Of a stretch of DNA of 64,000 bases, positions 40,121 to 48,959 are shown piece by piece. Both the position numbers and the translations under genes were made by a program. Position 1 is the stretch's first letter, and each line of letters starts with the position of its first letter. The DNA is taken from positions 23,607,617 through 23,671,616 of the forward strand of contig NC_031769.1 in the NCBI RefSeq assembly GCF_001522545.3. The letters run 5' to 3'. The notes beneath the pieces are model-generated. The model saw only the letters and a list, made by a program, of their open reading frames with translations. It was not told the DNA's origin and did not search any database. The DNA is from Parus major. Taxonomy: Eukaryota > Chordata > Aves > Passeriformes > Paridae.

Positions 40121-40126
40121 TTTAAT
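40121..40126 (-). terminator. TFPI2: Candidate TFPI2 poly(A) signal (ATTAAA)
   Basis: Minus-strand ATTAAA lies about 290 nt after the TFPI2 stop. A canonical AATAAA follows at 39775-39770 and may be the main signal; the sequence alone cannot decide. Confidence 0.4.
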
Positions 40127-40413
40127 GGATTTGAAACAGCTGAAATAGTCTCACAAGGCAGTAGTAACATTCCCCCCATAAAAACATGGAAATCAAAACA
40201 AATCTTTCCAAATATTATTGCAAAGACAACAGAGCAGAAGAACCAAACTTAGGTTCATTCTTCTATTAAATGCACTTATAAAAAAGTAAATTGCATAAAA
40301 AGCAGCTCTGAAAGACAGAACCATGTCAGTATAAAACTTTGTGAAAAATATCTTACAAAAGAAGAAAGTGAAATTGACAAAAAGTGTTTCAAAGAGCCAA
40401 GTGCACATCAGCT

Positions 40414-40514
40414 TTAAGACTTCGGGTTATACGTCTGAGATTTTTTAACCAGTTTTCTCACTATTTTTCTGCGGGATACATTTGTTGGCTTGTTGATTCT
40501 TGGTTTCTGATTTC
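40414..40514 (-). CDS. TFPI2: TFPI2 coding exon 5: basic C-terminal tail
   Basis: Codes for residues 206-238 and the TAA stop (40416-40414). It is too short for an ORF scan and was found by following the phase-1 frame to the acceptor TTAGCAG|GAAAT. The tail contains RRKIVRKLVKK, a basic cluster of the kind that binds heparan sulfate in TFPI2. N217-V-S is a possible second N-glycosylation site. Confidence 0.88.
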
Positions 40515-43500
40515 CTGCTAACAAAACAAAGGAAGCAGTTAGGGAAACTGAATGGCAAAACTGTTTCTACTTGTTATTGTTTGGGTTTCTTTCATGTTTT
40601 GTTATACTGTTCAAGCAGTTGTCCAATAATAACATACCAGAAACTGTTAACATGTGTTCTGCATTCCCTATTCTCACACTCTAAGGTCTCCAGTGTGTTC
40701 ACCTCTGGCACTGGAATCCTACTTTGCTGCTCTTTTCCTGAGCAGCAAACCTCTTTTTTTTTCTTATCTAGCTGTCCTGCAGTGACAGCAGAATTGAACT
40801 AAATACACTCCCCTCTATCAAAAAATATGAACCAAACAAAACTACACACAAACAAAAAAACCCAACCTATTCTTATATTTCTCTGAACAGTGGGGCAAAG
40901 GTTAAAATACAGCCAGTTCTTGTGAGATAAAAAGATAAAATTATTTTAGTTTCTTCACAAAACTCACAGAAGATGCAGAGTGGCCTAAGACAGAGTTAAC
41001 TCCAGACCTGCTTTCCAAGGCTGCATGAATTGTGTGAGTGCAATTCAGAAAACAAGTACTCTGCAATCTTGACTGAAAACTTTGTCTTGCTACCTATTTA
41101 CCAGCACACAGAGCCACCGAGGGCAGTTCCTAATTCTTTTACTGAAATGCATTTGCTTTCTTTTCCAATATAAACTTTTAAAAATTAAATTAATCACAAA
41201 CCTTTACACTCAAAACACCACAGATCAGTTTAACAAACGGATGTATATTTGGATGGGGAAGGTCAGCTGAATTCAACTTTAGACTCCAAGAGGTAAGAGG
41301 AAAGATGCTGAAGAGGAAGTAATGGAAGCAGGAGAGGAGGAGTGGCTTAAGTTGCCTGCATTATTTGCCTGATGCTGCTGTGCACTCCCAAGCTATAGAA
41401 ATGAATATGCATAGCACAACATTAATTAGCACTAATTATGCCCTTAACTTTGGTCTTTGGCTGTACCAAGCCTTACTGAATTGTGAAATCCACGAGTTGA
41501 TGAAAAAGCTTGTAACTGATACTTTACATGTGGCTATCTGGTGCTCTAGTTACAAGACAGACAGCATCTCCTCACCTCTTTCTTCCACAACAACAACAAC
41601 AGAAAAAGTGAGGAAGAGAAAACCCCCAGGTGGATCTGGCTGGGTGTGGGCAGGGGCAGTGTGGAGGTGAGACGCTGAAGAAGCAGTTTCCTTCCTCCTC
41701 TCCCCGTACACTCCACACTGGAGTCTGGCCCTACCACTTCACAAGTGGTAATGGATGCAAATTAGATAATCACAAGCATCTCAGATAAACTTACCATACT
41801 ATTAGAGAATCTCTCATAATACTGTGGCAAAGACACTCAGACTTGTCATCCACAGAAATATTACTGTCATGACTAACTGGCAGGCAATATTTTTATTTCT
41901 GAGGACTGTGCTCAGAGTACAATCCCTGTCCCAGTCCTGGATTTCCAGCCCAGAACTGAAGAATCATCTCCCAACATAAGGCTTCTGACTACACAACTAC
42001 TGAAGTACTCGTTCCTTGTGCAGACAAAACATGCATGTTTAAAACAGAGCTACTTATTAGTTTTTTCTTTTTCCCAAAGGCATGTACATGCTTGATACAG
42101 ACTTAAATATTTTTCCCATTAGTATCAATTTTTTTAAATACTGTGCTATGTCTGCTTCCTAAGTGTTCTGGAAAACAACATACAATTATGCTTTTCTCTA
42201 TCTCATTTATTTTCACATCAAATTAATTAAACTAGAGTATTAAAACTCGCAATAGCTGGTATGACCATATGACTGCAAAAAAAAGCACAATTGTTTTGAT
42301 TTACAAGCACAGCCAGGAGCTGGTTTGAATACAAGCATTAGGAAAAATCAATTGTCATTCCAGGTTTCACAACCAGAGAGACAGCTGACACTGCACAACT
42401 GATGTGGCAGAAATCTTTAGTAATGGGAATAAGAAATGTGAGTAGGCAACAGGGAATTAAGGTAGGATGGTAACTTCTGAAAATGAAAAGGAAAAAAGTA
42501 AATTGATTTCACAGCTGACTTTAATCCTATTTAAAACTATCCAGAATAAATGGATATCTTAATTAGCAGTCATGGAGATACTGAACAGTTTAAAGACTGA
42601 TTCCTTGTGGGGTCTAGAAAGTATCCTCAGTCTTTGTGTGCCCTTCTCTATACTTCATTCAAATATGGTGTAACCGCCTCACATCACACCAATATTGCCA
42701 GAAGGATTTAGCATTGCATTTCAATTTTCCCTGCCCTTGAAAATGTAAGAGTCCAAAATGCAAAAAACATACCTCTGCAGCAAGCAAAGGTGAGTAAAAG
42801 AACACTATGAACACTTGTTACTGGTACGTGGATTGCTTTAACTGCTTGTGACTGAAAAAATATAAAAAAACCCAAAACAACAAAAACCCCTTACCTTTCC
42901 CACAGACATTGTAGCAATCCATTTCAGTGACGAAGTTGTTGGCATTTCCACCACAGCCAGTATATCTGAACTCTTTACATGATTTAGTCTTGGCGTCATA
43001 GTAATAGCGAGGCACAGAAGAGGAACACAATCCTTCATCCTTTGGGTTATAGCATAGCAAGGGGCCAGCTTGGGGAAAAAAAGACAAAGGGAAAAAAAAA
43101 AGAGAGCAAGAAAAATTACAAAAATGTAATCTCTGTATGTGGCTTCATAAAATTAACCCTGCAATAAATTTTGTGTCTAAACAGCTATTTTTCCCCTTGA
43201 ATTGACACTATTACCGATGACTTCAGAGACTTTCTGCGTCTTATTCCTGTGAGCTGTAAATTTGAGAAAGCAACTGGCCATCACAGGAAACAGGATTATA
43301 TCCCATAAGTGAAATTCATCAGCTTTCCCCATCTGTGGTGCTATACATATAACAGCTAAGACTTTTACATAATCTTATTCCATATATGTAGGGATACAGC
43401 AATCATTTCAGTGGAATAACCTCTATAGAGAAAAAAAGGCACAACTTTGCTATGATTTTACCAGCAAATTTTGCTTGCAGCAAAAAGTACAAATCCAACA

Positions 43501-45267
43501 ACTTTCCTCAAGAGCATGTTTCTTTTTGCCTCAACAAAATTTTGTTTTTCCTGCTGCAGACCCTTTATCAACTCCTTGTATGTGCTACAGAAATAATTCA
43601 GCTTTCACCTAAGAAAATGCTGGCAATCTGTCATCAGCCACAAATAAATGTCATCAAGCACTAATAATTCTTAGGGCAGTGACTGCTTTTATACATTCTG
43701 GTATATCTTCAAAGAGCCTATCTTGAACTGGATATTAATCTGGTGTTCAAGTCAAAACTTAGTTACAGTGACCTGCTTATAATTACCACCATTCTTACTT
43801 AAAGCTCAAATGAAGAGACAGTGAAGAATCACATCAGGCAAAACACTTTTGTCAGAAGCTGAGCTGCCTACCACCATTTCTCAGGTCTGAATTTTAGAAA
43901 GGTGCTCCTGCTTTACATGGCACTACCGCTTCCCTGAATGTGACCGCCACAATCTCTGACACATTTGCCTCAACATAGATCTTCAACCTTATTATTTCCC
44001 TTCAGATACACCTGTAGAGCTCACTAGAAACCAAGAAATTGGTTTGGTATAGCTGTGGGTGTATTTAAGATCTCAGCACTTTTGTTCTTCCAGTAACAGC
44101 TAAGACAACATATTCAAATTAAAATGGACAATATAAACATCTGCTTTACACAAGTCTTCAAAAATACCACTGTATGGGTATTCAGACAAAAATATCAAAT
44201 GAAGTATCATCTTCATATCACTTTCAAAACACCTATTTTATTAAAAATTTGGAACAACCATTACTTCTTTCTGGCAGACAGTGGTCCACACAAGACTGCA
44301 AATCTCTGAAGTTGTTCCCATTTCCATAACAGCCACCATAGATGAATTCCTCACACTTCATCGAGCTCAAGTTAAAGGCGTATCTTCTTAGATAACTCCT
44401 GCAAGGTCCTCCATCAGCCTCCATCCGGCATAATTTGGGCACCTCTGCAGGAAAAAAAATGTCACCCTTCGTAAAGCCAACCCTTCATGCTTTGCACACA
44501 GAATAACACGGTAGCGTAGGCAAAACAGTATTACTTCTCTTGCAGGCAAGTCCCAGTTTGTCCCATCTGCTTTTTACTGGAGGAATCCAATGCACTGAGT
44601 AGCGAGTAAGCACAATACTAAATCATATTCAAAATACTAACAGATTAATTCCACACGTCATCTCTGGGTCAACTCACTCTGCATTTTCTGCCTAAAATTG
44701 ACATCAGCAAGAAGCCGCAAGAAGCAGGAGAGTCACCAGTTGGGCTCAGTCATCTTAAAGGTCTTTTCCAACCTAAAAAACTCTATGATTCTAAGACTCT
44801 GTGATATAGCGGGTGGGTGCAGAGCTTCCCGCAAAGCCAAGCAGCCTCCCCGGTGTCCCCTCCAGCCCCCTGCCACTCCACGGCCCTCCGGGGCACTGTC
44901 GGTCCCTGGACTCACTCTTGATGGTCCAGCAGCTCTTCTCGCAGTCGTCGAAGGTGAGGAAGTTGTTGGCGTTGCCGTAGCAGCCCCCGTAGGCGAACTC
45001 CTGGCAGCTCTGCGTGTGCCGATCGTAGTACCAGCGCGGCACCAGGGCTCGGCAGGGCCCGTCGTCGGGGGGCAGCAGGCAGGCGCGCTGCTTCTCTGCG
45101 GAGACACCACACACCGGGGCTGAGGCCACCGCGCCGGCGGGGGCGGCCCCGGCCCCGCGGGCTCCCACCGAGGGCCCGCTCCTACCTGTGAGGGGGCGCT
45201 GGGCCAGCGCGGCGCAGGCCAGCGGCAGCAGCAGCGCGGGCAGCGGCAGGCGGCGGCCGGGGGCCAT
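40414..45267 (-). CDS. TFPI2: Tissue factor pathway inhibitor 2, complete five-exon CDS
   Basis: Secreted Kunitz-type serine protease inhibitor; in mammals it is deposited in extracellular matrix and inhibits plasmin, trypsin and factor VIIa/tissue factor (family knowledge). The CDS joins 45267-45186, 45095-44916, 44444-44265, 43068-42895 and 40514-40414 on the minus strand (82+180+180+174+101 = 717 nt, 238 aa plus stop). All introns have GT-AG ends and are phase 1, the expected pattern for exon-per-Kunitz genes. Residues 1-22 form a signal peptide (cleavage after ALA). Kunitz domains run C33-C83, C93-C143 and C153-C203, each with all six cysteines, followed by a lysine/arginine-rich tail. 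Length agrees with the human protein (about 235 aa). The start ATG lies in a strong Kozak context and 62 nt below a TATA box. GNG11 lies head to head, as in mammals. Confidence 0.96.
40515..42894 (-). other. TFPI2: TFPI2 intron 4, no feature recognised
   Basis: This 2.4-kb intron between Kunitz 3 and the C-terminal exon is AT-rich. Apart from A/C-rich low-complexity patches (about 40830-40865 and next to the donor at 42860-42890), I see nothing definable. Open frames here look fortuitous. Confidence 0.6.
42895..43068 (-). CDS. TFPI2: TFPI2 coding exon 4: Kunitz domain 3
   Basis: Codes for residues 148-205, Kunitz cysteines C153 to C203. The segment CYNPKDEGLC closely resembles mammalian Kunitz 3, and P1 is Ser163, so this domain is not expected to be a good trypsin-like inhibitor. 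The core is YTGCGGNANNF. The acceptor is CCCCAAG|CTGG and the donor GGAAAG|GTAAGG. Confidence 0.95.
43069..44264 (-). other. TFPI2: TFPI2 intron 3, no feature recognised
   Basis: This 1.2-kb intron between the second and third Kunitz exons has GT-AG ends and no recognisable repeats. Confidence 0.6.
44265..44444 (-). CDS. TFPI2: TFPI2 coding exon 3: Kunitz domain 2
   Basis: Codes for residues 88-147. All six Kunitz cysteines are present (C93 to C143), with the core YGGCYGNGNNF. The reactive loop reads GPCRSYLRRY, so P1 is Arg103 (codon on 44398-44400). N112-L-S is a likely N-glycosylation site. The domain has canonical Kunitz length, whereas the human second domain, as I recall it, has a Glu at P1 and an insertion. 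The donor GAA|GTAATG is acceptable but not ideal. Confidence 0.94.
44745..44806 (+). mobile_element. CR1 LINE 3'-tail fragment in TFPI2 intron 2
   Basis: Reads CATCTTAAAGGTCTTTTCCA and ends CTCTATGATTCTAAGACTCT, matching the terminal part of CR1 with its short terminal repeats. Only the last ~60 bp are present. It lies in the 471-bp intron 44445-44915. Confidence 0.8.
44916..45095 (-). CDS. TFPI2: TFPI2 coding exon 2: Kunitz domain 1
   Basis: Codes for residues 28-87. The Kunitz domain spans C33 to C83 with standard spacing. The reactive loop reads GPCRALVPRWYYD, giving P1 = Arg43 (codon on 45049-45051), as in the inhibitory first domain of mammalian TFPI2. YGGCYGNANNF is the canonical Kunitz core. 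The acceptor is CGCAG|AGAAG and the donor AAGA|GTGAGT. Confidence 0.96.
45186..45267 (-). CDS. TFPI2: TFPI2 coding exon 1: signal peptide
   Basis: Encodes residues 1-27 plus one base. The N-terminus begins MAPGRRLPLP, followed by a leucine/alanine-rich core ending ALA, a typical signal peptide with likely cleavage before QRPLT. The donor is CACAG|GTAGGA. The following intron is only 90 bp and very GC-rich. Confidence 0.93.
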
Positions 45268-45328
45268 GGCGGGCGGCTGGCAGCGGGGTCCCGGGAGCGA
45301 GCGGCGCTGCCCGTTCCGACGGCAGCGC

Positions 45329-45334
45329 TTTATA
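45329..45334 (-). promoter_or_regulatory. TFPI2: TATA box of TFPI2
   Basis: The minus strand reads CATATAAAGC here, 62 nt upstream of the TFPI2 ATG. Transcription would start about 45300, giving a 5'UTR of roughly 35 nt. The start site is inferred from position only. Confidence 0.7.
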
Positions 45335-45729
45335 TGCACCGAGGCGGCTTCCCCGGGCCGCCTCCTTGCGCAGGTGGTGGGAGGGGAAGGTCTGATTCAG
45401 CGGGGCAGGAGGTCGCCGCCAGCGATCCGGCCGTCAGCGGGGCGCGGAAGGCTGCGCGATGCGGGAGTCCGGGGGCGCGGACAGCCCCCGCCCCGCCGCG
45501 GGGAGCAGCGGGGGCCGGGCGGGGGGCGCCGCCGGGGCTGCCTCCTCGCAGGGCTGCGCCGCCCATGGCCCACGGGCCTCCGCCCCGGGGCTGCGGAGAG
45601 CTGGCTGGGGTCCACCCCCCGCCCCACTCACATTACGGGATGATGCTCAAAGAGCGTTTCCTGTAATTCACGGCGAAATTCGGGACAGGTCACTTCGAGA
45701 AAGCCCCCTTCTTTCTCCCCAAGTCCCCC

Positions 45730-45755
45730 NNNNNNNNNNNNNNNNNNNNNNNNNN
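45730..45755. other. Assembly gap (26 N)
   Basis: A run of 26 N just upstream of the TFPI2 CpG island, in C-rich sequence. The true length is unknown, and part of the TFPI2 upstream region may be missing. Confidence 0.99.
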
Positions 45756-48600
45756 CTCCCTATTCAGAAGCTCCGGATAGAGGGCGGTGGGACGCCGAAA
45801 ATCAAACGCTGATCCTGCTGCAGGTCCTGATCCAGTGCAGAAGCTGCTTAGTGAGTGCCGCCGAGACAAACGCGCGGCATTACTTTGCCTCCCTTGTGTA
45901 GAACGCCGATCAACTTGAGAAAATCGAGGCATCGTAGAGGGCTTGGACTCCGAGGAAACCCGAAGGACCGAATGGAGTGTAAAGAGAGATGGATTTCAGG
46001 AAATATCATGACCTGGTTTATTCTGTAGATTTTAACCCCACCAGGCAATTGGGTGTTATCTGTGGGAGAACGGGGTAAGACATAACAGCATACTTTCCCT
46101 CTCTAATCTATTAGACACATTGCATTAATTAGTGTTTATCCCAGATTGAATATAGTAAGAGAGATAAGAGTGGCTGCAAATTAGGCATGTTCTCCATAGA
46201 TAACAACAAACTAATCTGATCTCCTATTGTTGTTCTCTGCTCCCTTTACAGTGACATTGGACCGCAGTCCTGCAAGCAGGCACTGCCCTCGATGGGTTTC
46301 AATACAGGGCCCTGGATATCTGTGGCCTGAAGGAAACAAGCCACAGTCTACACAGGCTGTAAGCAGGAGGCGCTTCAGATCACCCTGATTATTTGAGCTG
46401 ACTTTCTCTCCACAGCTTCTCTGCTTTGCTTACGTCGTGGAGGATTACAACCTAGTTTCCTGACATAGTTTTATTTTTCATAAAGGCAAGAAAGGAACAA
46501 GTCTAATCCCTACCCCACCTACATAACTTCTGAAAGGGTATGAAGGGCACCTCCTTCCCTCCTTTTTCAGAATTGTTCCTTTTTTCAGGATCACCAGTAG
46601 CTAAAGGATAAGTGGGTGCTTTAATGACAAGAAAATAAACCCTGGTGCAGCTCAAGTCATCACAATGGGACATATCTGCCGTGCTTTAAATTCTTATATC
46701 TACAACTGTTACAAATGGGTGTCCTCATTTTTAGGGATTTTGTTCAGCTTATTAAGCAGAGCAGCTATATTAGAGCTTATGTCTTTCCAGAAGAAAAGAA
46801 CCAGCAAACAAAAAACCACATACTTTTTCCAAAAGAAAGCAAAATGTCGTCTTTCTAATATTGGGAAACTAAAGGGGTTTTAATATGATATTATTTAATA
46901 TGTTGTCCTAGACTGATGTCCTTTAATTTTCATCCATTTTTTTTTAATTGCAAATAAAGAAATTTAAATGCCACTTTAAACAATAGCAGCAAAGTGAATG
47001 CTGTAATGCAAACAGCTTTTTCAATATTTTCCATTTCCTCTGTGCACAGACACATAGAAATCAAAGTCTGAGTTAAAGCCACCTATCCATCAGTTTCTTT
47101 GCTTTAACTTAGATCAGGTAAATATCTGTAAAAATATAGGAACCACAATAAAAGTTAACACAGCGAGTGGTAGAAAGTACATGACTGACTGCCATCTGTG
47201 CAGAGCTAGTCATGTTAGCAGATAGGTCAGTGAAAGCTTTCCATTATAAAGCCATGGATAGCAAATTCTTCCCACCATGTCAGTGGTGTGACAGAACCCA
47301 CCTTGAGCTCTGTCCTGCACCCTACACCTGCCTCCACCACATCACATGCTCTCTGCCTCTCCACACCATAATGTTTCTGCTCCCACCAACAGCTTGGGCT
47401 TCTCTGAGGCTCTGGCCAGCCAGCTCCTTCCATCTCTTTTGACTGGCTCCAGACCAGCAGCTGGTGAGGTTTAGGAATGCAGCTGTCAGTGTAGGTTATG
47501 GGGGTGTAGAAAGTGCATATCAACAGCTGGGGAGATGGAGATAGAAGCCATAGGGAGAGGAAGAGAAACTGATCTTAGTGAACAGGCTAAAGTAAAATGA
47601 ATACAAACCCCAAGAGCACTATAGTAGCAGTGCTGGAGAAGATGTAAATCATACATGCTGCTGACAGCTGCTTCCATCTGGTGAGTAGGGAGAGGAGGAG
47701 AAAGGAGTGTGTTTAATGGGAAAAAACAGAGGAGGATAGAGGGAAGGCTAACTAGCTCTAAGGATATTTGAAGTGGCAGATAATAGAAGCACTGCAAGCC
47801 CATTTTTATGGCCTGTAGCTATGTTCAGTCTCAGGGGTCCTGAATTCTGCTTCCATTGCTATTGTAGGAAAGCAGCTGCTAGGATGAGAGATGATAGGTG
47901 CTGTACAAACATGCATGAAGGGACCACTCTGTTCCTAAAAGCATAAAACACTATTTGGGATCTAGACCTCAAACTCTGTGCCGCCACAGAAGAATTTCCT
48001 AACTCCTTCTTGCATTTTCTGAATGCATCACTTCCCTTACATTGAGTACTCCACCTCAACACATCTCATAACGCCCTGTGTCCAAAGTGCAAGCCAGGCA
48101 CGATAACCCTCTTACGCAGAGTAGCAATTCTGCTCTGCAGACATACCTACCAAATAGTTGCCATGTCTGGCATTGATGGGCTGGCCACCTGCGGAGGCAC
48201 TTTATATGGGAGTGGTTTCTCCCCCTCTCTACTTTAACCCAGTTCATCTGTAATTGTAATGCACAAATATTGAGGAATGTACCCATGCACACCACCTGCT
48301 TCTGCCCTAGCCGCTGGGCAGAACACACAGCCCAAGGATGTTGGTGGCACAGAGCCTCATTTCTGTGGCCAGGAGGTGCATGCGGAGAAGGTGGTGGAGA
48401 GAAAGATCTCACCGCTGGGCCAAACGCCCCAGCCGACCTCGCTGCTCTTGTCCCGCACTGAAGTTGTAGAGGGTGAGACCGGGGAGGTCAGCACAGGAGG
48501 GTCTTCCAGCTCCCGGCTCCTGCTGGGACGGCCGGACCTCCCTGTGCAGGCAGGGCCCGTGTCAACGCCCCGGCAGCGGGGCCGGCCCGGGCGGCGGGCT
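45756..48600. other. Divergent intergenic region between TFPI2 and GNG11
   Basis: Moderately AT-rich DNA becomes GC-rich from about 48400 towards the GNG11 promoter. No Kunitz or G-gamma coding exon was seen by eye, so GNGT1, expected here from mammalian order, was not found. Confidence 0.5.
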
Positions 48601-48623
48601 CTAATCCGGTTAGGGGGGATTAG
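48601..48623. promoter_or_regulatory. Inverted pair of OTX/CRX-type TAATCC motifs
   Basis: CTAATCC (48601-48607) and its exact reverse complement GGATTAG (48617-48623) are separated by 9 bp. They lie just upstream of the TATA-like box of the gamma-subunit gene. TAATCC is the core site of OTX2/CRX homeodomain factors (established knowledge). Use of these sites is inferred from position. Confidence 0.5.
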
Positions 48624-48631
48624 CGTGCAGG

Positions 48632-48637
48632 TTTAAA
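48632..48637 (+). promoter_or_regulatory. GNG11: TATA-like element of GNG11
   Basis: TTTAAA in otherwise GC-rich sequence, 8 bp after the TAATCC inverted pair and 226 bp upstream of the ATG. A start site about 30 bp downstream would fit the inferred non-coding exon ending at 48723. Confidence 0.45.
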
Positions 48638-48662
48638 GGCCGGAGCGGAGCGGGGAAGGGGT

Positions 48663-48723
48663 GCAGGAGCGCCGGAGAGAACGCGGCCGCCGCCGAGCAG
48701 CGGGGCACCTCGGCCGGCAGCGT
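48663..48723 (+). other. GNG11: Inferred non-coding exon 1 of GNG11 (start approximate)
   Basis: A strong donor (GCAGCGT|GTGAGT) at 48724 pairs with a good acceptor (CTTCGGCAG|TGTAAACG) at 48855, eight bases before the ATG. Splicing would remove an upstream ATG at 48732. The 5' end is guessed from the TATA-like box. Confidence 0.5.
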
Positions 48724-48863
48724 GTGAGTGAATGAGCCCGGGGGCGGGCCGGGGGCGGCCGTCCCACAGCCCCGCCACCGCCCGGGGGCTCCGGCCCCGG
48801 CGCCCTCGCTACCCAGACGTAACCTTTTGTCCTCATTCCCTGCGCGCTTCGGCAGTGTAAACG

Positions 48864-48959
48864 ATGCCAGCCATCAACATCGAGGACCTGAGCGAGAAGG
48901 ACAAACTGAAAATGGAAGTGGAGCAGCTCCGGAAAGAAGTGAAGCTGGAAAGGCAGCCG
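48864..48959 (+). CDS. GNG11: GNG11 coding exon 1
   Basis: Codes for residues 1-32: start methionine, the INIEDL motif and the amphipathic helix. The donor CAGCCG|GTGAGC is good and ends on a codon boundary. Confidence 0.93.

Larger units (their letters stand above)
44810..45660. other. CpG-rich island over the TFPI2 promoter and exons 1-2
   Basis: A sharp rise in G+C and CpG covers the TFPI2 promoter, exons 1 and 2 and the first intron, ending at the assembly gap. Long antisense open frames in this block follow from its base composition. Confidence 0.75.

Noticed and set aside
45188..45643. Several long overlapping open frames in the TFPI2 CpG island on both strands
   Set aside because: GC-rich composition removes stop codons; the true coding frame (signal peptide and Kunitz 1) is on the minus strand and the others show only Pro/Arg/Gly/Ala-rich text.
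45756..48600. Search for GNGT1 between TFPI2 and GNG11
   Set aside because: No exon encoding an MP-INIEDL start or a second SGEDPLVKG segment was seen by eye; absence is not proven because of the assembly gap.
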